Source of the DNA: Streptomyces indicus
GTDB lineage: Bacteria; Actinomycetota; Actinomycetes; Streptomycetales; Streptomycetaceae
Reading direction: 5' to 3'
Length of the DNA stretch: 64,000 nucleotides
Assembly (NCBI RefSeq): GCF_900100315.1
Contig: NZ_FNFF01000008.1
Location: 62,001 to 126,000 of the forward strand
The position numbers and the translations under genes are program-made. A model generated the notes under the pieces. That model was not told the origin of the DNA, did not search any database, and saw only the letters and a list, made by a program, of their open reading frames with translations. Shown here one piece after another: positions 49,181 to 57,677 of this stretch (positions are counted from its first letter, which is position 1; each line of letters opens with the position of its first letter).

Positions 49181-50377
49181 GTGACTGACACCCTTGCCCG
49201 GCCCGCGCGGACCGCACGGGCGCCGCGGGCCGCCTGGTCGCGGGGCCGCGCGGGGAGCCGGATCGGGCGGCTGCCCGCCCCCCTCCTCGCCCTCGGCCTG
49301 TTCGCCGCCGCGCGGTGTGCCGGGATCCTCGTGCTCGCGGCCGTCGCGCGGCGCACCGGGCAGGACACGTTCGGGCTGCTCGGGACCTCGTGGGACGCGC
49401 GGTGGTACGTGGGGATCGCGGCCCACGGGTACGGGCGCACCCTGCACTTCGGGCCCGAGGTCACCCAGAGCGACCTGGCCTTCTTCCCGCTCTTCCCGGG
49501 GCTCGTGCGGGCGGTCACGGCCGTGCTGCCGGTGAGCGGTCCGGCCGCAGGGCTGCTCGTGGCCTGGACGGCGGCGGCCCTCGCGGCGTACGGGATCTTC
49601 GTGCTCGGCGCGCACCTGTACGGGCGGCGCACCGCCACCCTTCTCGTGCTGCTGTGGGGGCTGCTGCCGCACTCGGTCGTGCTGTCGATGGCGTACACCG
49701 AGCCGGTGCTCACCGCCTGTGCGGTCTGGGCGCTGTACGCGCTGCTGACCGGGCATCCGGTGGTCGCGGGTGCGCTGGCCGCGCTCGCGGGCCTGGCCCG
49801 GCCCAACGGGTTCGCGGTGGCCGCGGCGGTGATCGTGGTGGCCGCGGTGGAGACCGTACGGGGAAGAGGCAGCCGCGCGCTGTGGGCGGGGGCGCTGCTC
49901 GCGCCCGCCGGGTGGTGTGCGTATGTGCTGTGGGTGGGGCGGCGGCAGGGCGATCTGTTCGGCGGGTACTTCGGTGTGCAGGACGGCTGGGGCTCGCACT
50001 TCGACCTGGGCCGCGCCTCGCTGGCCTTCGCCAAGAGGATGCTGCTCACCGGCGACCGGTTCGTGTTCGCCGCGGCGCTGGTGATCGTGGCCGCCGGGGT
50101 GCTGCTCTTCGCGCTGCTCCTCGCCGACCGGGCGCCGCTCGCGCTCGTGGTCTACAGCGGGGTGCTGCTCCTGGTGGTGGTCGGCGGCTCGGGCTTCTTC
50201 GAGTCCAAGGCGCGCTTCCTGCTGCCGGCCTTCCCGCTCCTGATCCCGCTCGCCCGCGCCCTGGCCCGTACGACGCGAGCCCGGCCGTGGCACGCGGGCG
50301 TGGTGCTCGCGTCCCTGGCCGGGCTCTCGCTCGGGTACGGGGCCTATCTCGTGGCCGTGGCCCGGATGCCGCTCTAG
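49181..50377 (+). CDS. PIG-V/GT-C type membrane mannosyltransferase-like protein
   Basis: The protein has 398 residues with about nine helices. The first outer loop has LGTSWDARWYVGIAAHGYG (key WDARWY--IA--GY), the signature of PIG-V-type alpha-mannosyltransferases, with the catalytic Asp. A second motif, FFPLFPGLVRAV, follows. It should transfer mannose from polyprenyl-phosphate mannose outside the membrane; the acceptor is unknown. The GTG start at 49181 begins a basic, Arg-rich cytoplasmic tail. Confidence 0.82.
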   Translation: MTDTLARPARTARAPRAAWSRGRAGSRIGRLPAPLLALGLFAAARCAGILVLAAVARRTGQDTFGLLGTSWDARWYVGIAAHGYGRTLHFGPEVTQSDLAFFPLFPGLVRAVTAVLPVSGPAAGLLVAWTAAALAAYGIFVLGAHLYGRRTATLLVLLWGLLPHSVVLSMAYTEPVLTACAVWALYALLTGHPVVAGALAALAGLARPNGFAVAAAVIVVAAVETVRGRGSRALWAGALLAPAGWCAYVLWVGRRQGDLFGGYFGVQDGWGSHFDLGRASLAFAKRMLLTGDRFVFAAALVIVAAGVLLFALLLADRAPLALVVYSGVLLLVVVGGSGFFESKARFLLPAFPLLIPLARALARTTRARPWHAGVVLASLAGLSLGYGAYLVAVARMPL

Positions 50378-50405
50378 GCCCGTATGCCCCTGAGGACCTC
50401 GGGGC

Positions 50406-50948
50406 TCAGCCCTCGTCCTCGGGCTTCTCCGCCGAGTCGACGTCCTCGACGAGGCCGAGGTGCTCGACCAGCCAGCGGTCGAACTCGATGGCGGCGCGCA
50501 CCCAGCTGACCGTGGAGGACACGAAGTGCTCCAGGAGCACGCCGGTGCCGATCAGGGTCTGGGCCTCACCGATGAGGCGGACGGTCGCGGTGCCGTCCTC
50601 GTCCTCGTGGGTGTGGGTGTAGACCTTGGGCCACAGGGTGCGGCGGTTCCAGTCGTCGATCGCGTCGAGGATCTGGGCCTTGGACTCCATGGCGTGCGGA
50701 CGGTCGTAGAACGTACGGACCGAGAAGACCGCCTGGTCCTCCTCGCCGCGGAACATGAAGTAGGTGCGGAACTCCTCCCACGGCGCGACGAGGTCACCCT
50801 CTTCGTCCACGCCGTACTTGAGCTCCATCTGGTCCAGGAGCTGCTTGACGAGGTCCTGGTCGGGGACGACGGCGCCCGCCGGTCCTTGGGCCTGCTGAGG
50901 CTTGGGCTGGCCCCCGAAGTTCGGAATCGAGGACGGGTCGATGCTCAC
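50406..50948 (-). CDS. YbjN domain-containing protein
   Basis: The protein has 180 residues. The core (30-160) has LVKQLLDQMELKYGVDEEGDLVAPW, FRTYFMFRGEEDQAVFSVRTFYDRP (key YFMFRGEEDQ--F) and the chaperone-like C-terminal helix pair, typical of YbjN/T3SS-chaperone-like proteins of actinobacteria. Function unknown. GAAGGGAAA before the GTG at 50948 sets the start. It converges with the mannosyltransferase gene and precedes no other gene on its strand for 2 kb except clpB upstream. Confidence 0.8.
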   Translation of the reverse strand: MSIDPSSIPNFGGQPKPQQAQGPAGAVVPDQDLVKQLLDQMELKYGVDEEGDLVAPWEEFRTYFMFRGEEDQAVFSVRTFYDRPHAMESKAQILDAIDDWNRRTLWPKVYTHTHEDEDGTATVRLIGEAQTLIGTGVLLEHFVSSTVSWVRAAIEFDRWLVEHLGLVEDVDSAEKPEDEG

Positions 50949-51136
50949 CGTGTATTTCCCTTCGTACGGATTGGCCCATCCTCCCCCATGCCGGGCGGGG
51001 CTTGTAAAGGCCCGCCCCGGGCGGGTCCGGGGGTTCCGCTGCGGGCTGACACGATCGGGCCGCGGCGGCCCGGGCCTCGTGCCGGCGGCCGGTCCAGGCG
51101 CGCTGCCCGGACCGGCCGCCGTACGACCACGCGTGC

Positions 51137-53728
51137 TTACTGCGCCGGACCGACCAGCAGGCCGTCCCCGGCCACGTCCACCCGCACCGTGTCCCCGTCC
51201 TTGACCTCGCCCGCGAGGATCTCCTTCGCGAGGCGGTCGCCGACGGCGGTCTGGATGAGGCGGCGCAGGGGGCGGGCGCCGTACGCCGGATCGTTGCCCT
51301 CGTCGGCCAGCCACGCGAGCGCGGCCGGGGTGACGTCGAGGGTGAGCTGCCGCTCGGCCAGACGCTTGGCGAGGCGGCCGATCTGCAGCTCGGCGATGTG
51401 CGCCAGCTCGTCCTTGGTGAGGGCCGAGAAGACCACCAGGTCGTCCAGCCGGTTCAGGAACTCCGGCTTGAAGGAGGCCCGGACGACCTCCAGGACCTGC
51501 TGCTTCTTCTCCTCCTCGCTCGTCATCGGCTCGACCAGGTACTGGCTGCCGAGGTTCGAGGTGAGGATCAGGATCGTGTTGCGGAAGTCGACCGTGCGGC
51601 CCTGCCCGTCGGTCAGGCGTCCGTCGTCGAGCACCTGGAGGAGGATGTCGAAGACCTCCGGGTGCGCCTTCTCGACCTCGTCGAGCAGCACGACGGAGTA
51701 CGGACGGCGGCGCACCGCCTCGGTCAGCTGGCCGCCCTCCTCGTATCCGACGTAGCCGGGAGGCGCGCCGACGAGCCGGGCGACGCTGTGCTTCTCGCTG
51801 TACTCCGACATGTCGATACGGACCATCGCCCGCTCGTCGTCGAAGAGGAAGTCGGCGAGCGCCTTGGCGAGCTCGGTCTTGCCGACACCCGTCGGGCCGA
51901 GGAAGAGGAACGATCCGGTGGGCCGGTCGGGGTCGGCGATGCCGGCGCGCGTACGCCGTACCGCGTCCGACACCGCCTGCACGGCCTCGGTCTGCCCGAT
52001 GAGCCGCTTGCCCAGCTCGCTCTCCATGCGCAGCAGCTTCTGCGTCTCGCCTTCGAGCAGCCGGCCTGCCGGGATGCCGGTCCAGGAGCCGACCACGTCC
52101 GCGATGTCGTCCGGGCCGACCTCCTCCTTGACCATGGTGTCCTTGTCCTGCGACACCTCCTGCTCGACCTCGGAGGCCTCGGCAAGCTCCCGCTCCAGGG
52201 TGGGGATCTCCCCGTACAGGAGCTTGGAGGCGGTGTCGAAGTCGCCGTCGCGCTGGGCCCGTTCGGCCTGGCCGCGCAGCGCGTCCAGCTTCTCCTTGAG
52301 CTCACCGACGCGGTTGAGGGAGGTCTTCTCCTTCTCCCAGCGTGCGGTCAGACCGCGCAGCTCCTCCTCCTTGTCGGCGAGGTCGCGGCGCAGCTTCTCC
52401 AGGCGCTGCTGCGAGGCGGGGTCCGTCTCACGGCTGAGCGCCAGCTCCTCCATCTTCAACCGGTCGACGGCGCGCTGGAGTTCGTCGATCTCCACGGGCG
52501 AGGAGTCGATCTCCATACGGAGCCGGGACGCGGCCTCGTCGACGAGGTCGATGGCCTTGTCGGGCAGGAAGCGCGAGGTGATGTAGCGGTCGGAGAGGGT
52601 GGCGGCGGCGACCAGCGCGGAGTCGGCGATGACGACCTTGTGGTGGGCCTCGTACCGGCCCTTGAGTCCGCGCAGGATCGCGATGGTGTCCTCGACGGAC
52701 GGCTCGGCGACCAGGACCTGCTGGAAGCGGCGCTCCAGGGCGGGGTCCTTCTCGATGCGCTCGCGGTACTCGTCGAGGGTGGTCGCGCCGACCATACGCA
52801 GCTCGCCGCGCGCGAGCATCGGCTTCAGCATGTTGCCGGCGTCCATGGCGGAGTCCCCGCCGGCGCCCGCGCCCACGACGGTGTGCAGCTCGTCGATGAA
52901 CGTGATGATCTGCCCGTCGCTCTCCTTGATCTCGGAGAGCACGGTCTTGAGCCGCTCCTCGAACTCACCGCGGTACTTGGCACCCGCGACCATCGCCCCC
53001 AGGTCGAGGCTGACCAGCCGCTTGTCCCGGAGGCTCTCCGGCACATCGCCCTTCACGATCCGCTGGGCGAGCCCTTCGACCACGGCGGTCTTGCCGACGC
53101 CGGGCTCACCGATGAGCACGGGGTTGTTCTTCGTACGGCGGCTCAGCACCTGCACCACGCGCCGGATCTCCTGATCCCGCCCGATGACAGGGTCGAGCTT
53201 GCCCTCGCGGGCGGCGGCGGTGAAATCGGTCCCGAACTTCTCCAGGGCCTTGTACGAGCCCTCGGGATCGGCGGTGGTCACGCGGCGGGTACCCCTCGTC
53301 TTCTGGAACGCGTCGAGCAGGCGCTTGGCGGTGGCGCCCTCCTTGGCGAGCACCTGTCCCGCCTGACCGCCCTTCTCGGCGATCCCGATCAGCAGATGCT
53401 CGGTCGACAGATACTCGTCGCCGAGCTCCTTGGCCTGCTTCGAGGCCTCGGCGACCACGGCGAGCATCTCGCGGTTGGGCTGCGGGGGCGAGACGGTGGA
53501 CCCCGTCACGCTCGGCAGGCTCGCGAGGACGCGCTCGGCCCCGGCCCGTACGGCGGCCTGATCCGCGTCCACCGCCGCCAGCAGATCGGTGATGTTCTCG
53601 TTGTCCTGACCCTCGAGCAGCGCGAGCAGCAAGTGCGCGGGGGTCAGATCGGGGTGTCCGGCGGACACGGCGCGGCTGCTCGCCGCATTGATCGCGTCCC
53701 GGCTCCTGTTGGTCAGCTCGGCGTCCAC
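51137..53728 (-). CDS. clpB: ATP-dependent disaggregase ClpB
   Basis: The protein has 863 residues, full length. It rescues aggregated proteins with the DnaK system. Domains: N-terminal Clp repeats (1-150), first AAA+ ring with Walker A GEPGVGKT (207-214), coiled-coil middle domain (about 400-525, LQRAVDRLKMEELALSRETD onward) that docks DnaK, second AAA+ ring with Walker A GPTGVGKT and sensor motifs, and a C-terminal small domain. The GTG start at 53728 is 62 bases downstream of an HspR operator, so it is heat-induced by loss of HspR binding, together with the dnaK operon 7-9 kb away. Confidence 0.97.
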   Translation of the reverse strand: MDAELTNRSRDAINAASSRAVSAGHPDLTPAHLLLALLEGQDNENITDLLAAVDADQAAVRAGAERVLASLPSVTGSTVSPPQPNREMLAVVAEASKQAKELGDEYLSTEHLLIGIAEKGGQAGQVLAKEGATAKRLLDAFQKTRGTRRVTTADPEGSYKALEKFGTDFTAAAREGKLDPVIGRDQEIRRVVQVLSRRTKNNPVLIGEPGVGKTAVVEGLAQRIVKGDVPESLRDKRLVSLDLGAMVAGAKYRGEFEERLKTVLSEIKESDGQIITFIDELHTVVGAGAGGDSAMDAGNMLKPMLARGELRMVGATTLDEYRERIEKDPALERRFQQVLVAEPSVEDTIAILRGLKGRYEAHHKVVIADSALVAAATLSDRYITSRFLPDKAIDLVDEAASRLRMEIDSSPVEIDELQRAVDRLKMEELALSRETDPASQQRLEKLRRDLADKEEELRGLTARWEKEKTSLNRVGELKEKLDALRGQAERAQRDGDFDTASKLLYGEIPTLERELAEASEVEQEVSQDKDTMVKEEVGPDDIADVVGSWTGIPAGRLLEGETQKLLRMESELGKRLIGQTEAVQAVSDAVRRTRAGIADPDRPTGSFLFLGPTGVGKTELAKALADFLFDDERAMVRIDMSEYSEKHSVARLVGAPPGYVGYEEGGQLTEAVRRRPYSVVLLDEVEKAHPEVFDILLQVLDDGRLTDGQGRTVDFRNTILILTSNLGSQYLVEPMTSEEEKKQQVLEVVRASFKPEFLNRLDDLVVFSALTKDELAHIAELQIGRLAKRLAERQLTLDVTPAALAWLADEGNDPAYGARPLRRLIQTAVGDRLAKEILAGEVKDGDTVRVDVAGDGLLVGPAQ

Positions 53729-53790
53729 GTGTGGCTTCTCCTCCTGTTACGTGGGGGTCTTCGGACTCTGACCCTTCCAACGTACACAAA

Positions 53791-53811
53791 GTTGAGTCTA
53801 TTCCACTCAAG
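53791..53811. promoter_or_regulatory. HspR operator (HAIR) upstream of clpB
   Basis: GTTGAGT-N7-ACTCAAG, i.e. CTTGAGT-N7-ACTCAAC on the clpB strand, differs from the HAIR consensus CTTGAGT-N7-ACTCAAG at one base. HspR bound here represses clpB. Confidence 0.93.
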
Positions 53812-53914
53812 ATGGCGGGAACAGGCCGCCCTTCTCCTTTGCGGCCCCTCGCGGGCCACTCCTACGGGCACCCGGATCCGGCGCCGTCATGCCCGTGCCT
53901 TAGGTTCCGGACCT

Positions 53915-54319
53915 ATGGCCTTCGACCCGCGCACCCCGGACCCCGCCTACTTCAGCTTCTGGCGGGAGCGGCACATGTGCACCCTGACGACCCTCCGGCC
54001 CGACGGCAGCCCGCACGTGGTGCCGGTCGGCGCCACGTACGACCCGGACGCCGGGGTCGCCCGCGTGATCACCAACAAGACCAGCACCAAGGTCGCCAAC
54101 ATCCTGGCGGCGGGCCCGGACGGGGCCAGGGTGGCGCTCTGCCAGGTCGACGGCGGCCGCTGGGCCACACTGGAGGGCCTGGCGCACATCCGCACGGACG
54201 AGGCACAGATAGCGGACGCGGTCCGCCGCTACGCGGAGCGCTACACCCGCACCCCGGCCCCGAACCCGGACCGCGTCCTCATCGAGATCGCGCTGTCCCG
54301 GGCGATGGGGCGGGCGTGA
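53915..54319 (+). CDS. F420-binding PPOX-class oxidoreductase
   Basis: The protein has 134 residues, a split-barrel flavin/deazaflavin fold. FWRERHMCTLTTLRPDGSPHVVPVGATYDPDAG and VITNKTSTKVANILAAGP (key NKTSTKVANI) are as in the actinobacterial PPOX/F420-dependent group. These enzymes use F420 or flavin in reductions; the substrate is unknown. TAGGTT close before the ATG suggests a leaderless message. It overlaps the next gene by four bases. Confidence 0.85.
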   Translation: MAFDPRTPDPAYFSFWRERHMCTLTTLRPDGSPHVVPVGATYDPDAGVARVITNKTSTKVANILAAGPDGARVALCQVDGGRWATLEGLAHIRTDEAQIADAVRRYAERYTRTPAPNPDRVLIEIALSRAMGRA

Positions 54320-54885
54320 CAAGGCAGCGCCCGGTCCCCGAGACCGTCACAGCGGCGGAACGCTTCGCCGCCGCGTCTGGCTTCACGAAGAGCTGCTCGC
54401 GCGAGGTCGGCCGCCTCTTGGCTGCGACCGCCGCAGCGAAGCCGCACGGTGTCGTCGCGGAGAGCGGAACGGGAGCGGGTGTGGGCACCGCCTGGCTGCA
54501 CAGCGGTCTCGGCCCGGCGGCCCGGCTGGTCACGGTGGAACGGGATACTCCGCTGGCCACCCGCGCCGATGACGCCTTCGCGGACGATCCGCGCGTGCGG
54601 GTGCTCGCCGGCGACTGGCGACTTCTCGTCCCGTACGCGCCCTTCGACGTCTTCTTCTGCGACGGCGGCGGGAAACGCGACGACCCCGAGGCGGTCGTCG
54701 GCCTGCTCGCCCCCGGCGGAATTCTGGTTCTGGACGACTTCACGCCGTCGGCCGACTGGCCGCCGCGCTTCCAGGGAGAGGTGGACGAACTGCGCCTGTT
54801 CTACCTGACGCACCCGGCGCTGACCGCGACGGAGGTCCTGACGTCACCGGGCGCGTCGGCGGTGGTCGCCGTCCGCATGGCCTGA
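54316..54885 (+). CDS. O-methyltransferase-like SAM-binding protein
   Basis: The protein has 189 residues. The glycine-rich SAM motif reads VVAESGTGAGVGTAWLHSGL, then LVTVERD as the acidic end of strand 2, DVFFCDGGGK and GGILVLDDFTP. This is the O-methyltransferase (family 3-like) plan, shorter than typical members. It starts in a GTGA overlap with the F420 enzyme gene, so the two are coupled and may modify the same small molecule. Substrate unknown. Confidence 0.78.
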   Translation: MTRQRPVPETVTAAERFAAASGFTKSCSREVGRLLAATAAAKPHGVVAESGTGAGVGTAWLHSGLGPAARLVTVERDTPLATRADDAFADDPRVRVLAGDWRLLVPYAPFDVFFCDGGGKRDDPEAVVGLLAPGGILVLDDFTPSADWPPRFQGEVDELRLFYLTHPALTATEVLTSPGASAVVAVRMA

Positions 54886-54909
54886 TCAATCCCCCGGCAC
54901 GGAAAACAC

Positions 54910-54947
54910 AGCGGCGCCACCGTGTTCAGGTCCACGGTGACGCCGCT
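54910..54947 (-). terminator. Terminator of the repeat-peptide/Rieske-like operon
   Basis: AGCGGCGCCACCGTG (54910-54924) pairs with CACGGTGACGCCGCT (54933-54947) with a single mismatch. On the minus strand it is followed by TGTGTTTTCC, a T-rich tail. It also serves the converging methyltransferase gene. Confidence 0.85.
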
Positions 54948-54991
54948 GCGGGGGGAAGCGCCTGAGCGATGTTTGACGACGGGGGATCGCG

Positions 54992-55327
54992 TCAGGCACT
55001 GCGGGGGGTGGCGGGGATGGTTTCAGGGTCGACCAGCGGCTCCACCAACTGGTGGTCGCGCTGATCGAGATTCACGAAGATCATTCCGTAGCGCACCGCA
55101 CACCGCACGGGCTGCGGCGCGCCACGGGGCCGGCGCAGGCACCGGAAGGCCCGGACGTCGTCGTCCTCCGCGTCGCGCACGACCACCACGGGCTCTCCGA
55201 ACAGGGTGACCATCAGCGAGTCGCCAGGGCGGGGGATGGCCGTGACGAGATCGATGAAGTGCCAGCCGGAGCGGTAGGCGGTGGCCATTTCGCGGCGGAA
55301 GGTTCGGTCGTCCGGAGGGGTCGTCAT
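54992..55327 (-). CDS. Small Rieske-like protein lacking the iron-sulfur ligands
   Basis: The protein has 111 residues. WHFIDLVTAIPRPGDSLMVTLFGEPVVVVRD, DVRAFRCLRRPRGAP and YGMIFVNLD (keys IPRPGD, GEPVVVVRD, RGAP, IFVNLD) follow the N-terminal Rieske domain of ring-hydroxylating oxygenases step by step. The Cys-x-His and Cys-x2-His ligands are not there: the first pair reads as Leu/Pro (CLRRPRGA) and the second block is shortened. It cannot hold a normal 2Fe-2S cluster, and no catalytic domain follows. Its ATG overlaps the stop of the repeat peptide gene (ATGA), so it is coupled to it. Possible roles: binding or immunity protein for that peptide. Confidence 0.7.
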   Translation of the reverse strand: MTTPPDDRTFRREMATAYRSGWHFIDLVTAIPRPGDSLMVTLFGEPVVVVRDAEDDDVRAFRCLRRPRGAPQPVRCAVRYGMIFVNLDQRDHQLVEPLVDPETIPATPRSA

Positions 55328-55572
55328 GCCACGGCCCCCGAGGGCTTCCAGATCGGGTCCTTCACCGCGTCGGTGGTGGGACTCTTCCAGATGGGATCCA
55401 GTGCGACGCTCTGCCAGATCGGGTCTTCAGCAGCAGTGGTGGCGGCCCTTTGCCAGATCGGGTCCGCAACGACTGCGGCGGGCGCAGACTGCTCCATCTG
55501 GCCGACGACGCCCACGGCAGCTGCCGCGGCAAAGGCAAGAGCAAGTACCGAGCGAACCATTCTCTTGGACAT
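55324..55572 (-). CDS. Secreted-type peptide precursor with four DPIW(Q/K) repeats
   Basis: The protein has 82 residues. Basic start MSKRMVRS, hydrophobic core (9-24) and Ala-rich end form a Sec-type signal peptide. The rest holds DPIWQ at 37-41 and 50-54 and DPIWK at 59-63 and 72-76, spaced 13, 9 and 13 residues by Ala/Thr/Ser/Val-rich linkers. No Cys. Multiple copies of a short motif in a secreted chain recall precursors that are cut into several identical peptides. GAGG lies about twelve bases before the ATG at 55572; a GTG at 55590 is possible. It is divergent from the regulator at 55700 and coupled to the Rieske-like gene. Function unknown. Confidence 0.75.
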   Translation of the reverse strand: MSKRMVRSVLALAFAAAAAVGVVGQMEQSAPAAVVADPIWQRAATTAAEDPIWQSVALDPIWKSPTTDAVKDPIWKPSGAVA

Positions 55573-55699
55573 GGGCGGCTTCGACCTCACTTGATTGCTT
55601 CGATTCCCCCGCGGTCAAGACAATGGCTGAGTCTTTGCGCTTCCACTACCGGCTACGTGCATCATGTTCCTGAATTGCAGGAGCCTGGGGGGTGTTCAA

Positions 55700-56683
55700 A
55701 TGCAGACATATGATGACGAAAAAGGGCACCCTCATGGCCATCAGGAACTGTGCGAGGACGGAGCGCGCCTGTACGCAAGTGCCCTGCGCACCGGCCGAAT
55801 AGCCCGGTCCGAGATAGGGCCGGCTCCCTGCCTGATCGATCTGGCCCTGCTGCATCCGGATCCGGATGACGCGGAATGGCTCCGCCCGGTTCCGCCGACC
55901 GCTGTGCTGGCTCAACTTCTCATGCCGCTGGAGCAGGAGATCCAGGACCGCAGACGCCAGACGGTCGAACTGAGCAGCGCCTTTGAGCCGTTCATGCAGA
56001 TCAGTGCGCAAGACCCTCCCACAACGCACGCCATCACCGTGCTGGAGGGGTACAGCCGCATCGACGCCTCCCTCAGCCGCGCCACCGCCGGCTGCTCGCA
56101 GGAACTGCTCACGCTGCAGCCGGGCGGCGGGCGTTCCGCCGACATTCTCAGCCAGGCACTCGTGCGGGTCCGCCCCCTGCTCGACCGGGGGGTGCGCGTC
56201 CGGACGCTGTACCAGCACACGGCCCGCCACAGTCAGGGCATCCAGGCGTACTTGGAGCAGGCGGGGCCGGGCGGCATGGAGATCCGCACTCTGGAGCAGC
56301 TGATCGACCGCCTGATCGTCATCGACCGAAAGGTCGCGTACATCCCGGCGGAGAACGATCGCGAGATCGCCCTCGAACTGCGCCACCCCGGCCTGGTCGG
56401 CTATCTGACCAGCGTCTTCGAGCAGTTCTGGAACAGCGCGGTCCCGCTGGGCGAGCACCTTCCCACAGACCGCACGCCCGAAGGCGTCACCGGTGTCCAG
56501 CGGTCCATCGCCCAACTGCTCGTCGAAGGCCACGTGGACGAGGCGATAGCGCGACGGCTCGGGATGAACGTCCGCACCTGCCGCGGCCACATCGCCAAGC
56601 TCTCCGCCACGCTCGGCAGCGGCAGCCGCGCCCAACTCGGCTATCTCATCGCCCAGTCGGGGATTCTGGAACAGGGCCACTGA
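55700..56683 (+). CDS. TrmB/LuxR-type regulator, first of a paralogous pair
   Basis: The protein has 327 residues. The N-terminal part (19-75, GARLYASALRTGRIARSEI ... LALLHPDPDDAEWLRPVPP) looks like a winged-helix or sensor module. The middle (about 105-235) resembles the phospholipase-D-like effector domain of such regulators. A LuxR helix-turn-helix ends the chain (QLLVEGHVDEAIARRLGMNVRTCRGHIAKLSATLG, about 270-305). There is no receiver domain. It shares its whole plan with the product of 56706-57677. GGGGGGTG before the ATG at 55700 sets the start. It is divergent from the DPIW peptide operon, 127 bases apart, so it probably controls it. Confidence 0.78.
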   Translation: MQTYDDEKGHPHGHQELCEDGARLYASALRTGRIARSEIGPAPCLIDLALLHPDPDDAEWLRPVPPTAVLAQLLMPLEQEIQDRRRQTVELSSAFEPFMQISAQDPPTTHAITVLEGYSRIDASLSRATAGCSQELLTLQPGGGRSADILSQALVRVRPLLDRGVRVRTLYQHTARHSQGIQAYLEQAGPGGMEIRTLEQLIDRLIVIDRKVAYIPAENDREIALELRHPGLVGYLTSVFEQFWNSAVPLGEHLPTDRTPEGVTGVQRSIAQLLVEGHVDEAIARRLGMNVRTCRGHIAKLSATLGSGSRAQLGYLIAQSGILEQGH

Positions 56684-56705
56684 ACGCACGCCGCGCCACC
56701 GCGCC

Positions 56706-57677
56706 TCAGCGCGGCGGGCGGTCGAGTCCGGCCTGCGCGATCCGCACCCCGAGCTGTGCGCGCGTCGCACAGCCCAGGGCTTCGGACAGCCGCCGGATGT
56801 GATGACGGCACGTCCGGACGTTGATACCGAGCCGCTCGGCGATGACCGCGTCGGTGTGTCCGTCCGCGAGCAGGGCGGCGATCACGTGCTCGCGCCGGCT
56901 GATCCCGTCGACCCCGCCCCCGGTGGGCAGCGGGTTGCCCAGCGGCACAGCGAGGTGCCAGAAACGGTCGAAGACCGTCACCAGGAACTCCACCATCGCG
57001 GGAGCCCGGACTTCCAGGGCGACCGACCGGTCCGCACTCGCGGGGACGAAGGCCACGGTACGGTCGAAGATCAGCAGGCGCTCGACCACCTCGTCGAGCG
57101 TCCGCACCTCCACGGAGCCCTGGAGTTGCTCGAGGTACGACTGCAAACCCTGCCCGTGCCGCGCCACATGCGTGTACAGACTGAGCATGCGCACTCCGTT
57201 GCTGCGCATGTGCAGCGCCCTGGGCAGCGCGTTCGACAGGTCCCTCTCCGAGCGGATGCCCGACGGCTGCATGGCGCGCATCTCGGTGGTGCACACGGCG
57301 GTCGCCTCGTCGATGGCCCGGTTGATCCGGGGGCGGCCCTCCAGCACCCTCAGCGTCTCGTTCGCAGCCGCAACTCCCGGAGTCGGTGCGGCGAAGCGCT
57401 CGGCCATCGAGGCCACCAGTCCCGCCCGCCGACGCACCGCGGACAGCTCCGACTCGATGCCGCGCATGAGCTGGGACACCACCTGCCCCGGGTTCGTCGG
57501 CACGAGCCACTGCGTGTCGGCGGGATCCGGGTGCAGCAGACCCAACTCGAGCAGGCAGGCGGCGGGTTCGGCCTCCGCGCGGCTGATCCTGCCGGCTGCC
57601 AGCGAGGCCCCGTAGACCCGCTCACCCGCCACACAAAGATCATCCGCACCATGCCGATGCGCATCCGCTCCGGCCAC
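56706..57677 (-). CDS. TrmB/LuxR-type regulator, second of a paralogous pair
   Basis: The protein has 323 residues and is a full-length paralogue of the regulator encoded at 55700: GERVYGASLAAGRISRAEAEPAACLLELGLLHPDPADTQWLVPTNPG, then the effector-like middle, then the LuxR helix-turn-helix AALLADGHTDAVIAERLGINVRTCRHHIRRLSEALG (key NVRTCRHHI). GGGGG seven bases before the GTG at 57677 sets the start and gives the same N-terminal length as the paralogue; an ATG at 57710 is the alternative. The two genes converge, 22 bases apart, as after an inverted duplication. The effector is unknown. Confidence 0.78.
   Translation of the reverse strand: MAGADAHRHGADDLCVAGERVYGASLAAGRISRAEAEPAACLLELGLLHPDPADTQWLVPTNPGQVVSQLMRGIESELSAVRRRAGLVASMAERFAAPTPGVAAANETLRVLEGRPRINRAIDEATAVCTTEMRAMQPSGIRSERDLSNALPRALHMRSNGVRMLSLYTHVARHGQGLQSYLEQLQGSVEVRTLDEVVERLLIFDRTVAFVPASADRSVALEVRAPAMVEFLVTVFDRFWHLAVPLGNPLPTGGGVDGISRREHVIAALLADGHTDAVIAERLGINVRTCRHHIRRLSEALGCATRAQLGVRIAQAGLDRPPR

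Noticed and set aside
54992..55327. Functional Rieske ferredoxin
   Set aside because: None of the four Cys/His cluster ligands is at its place.
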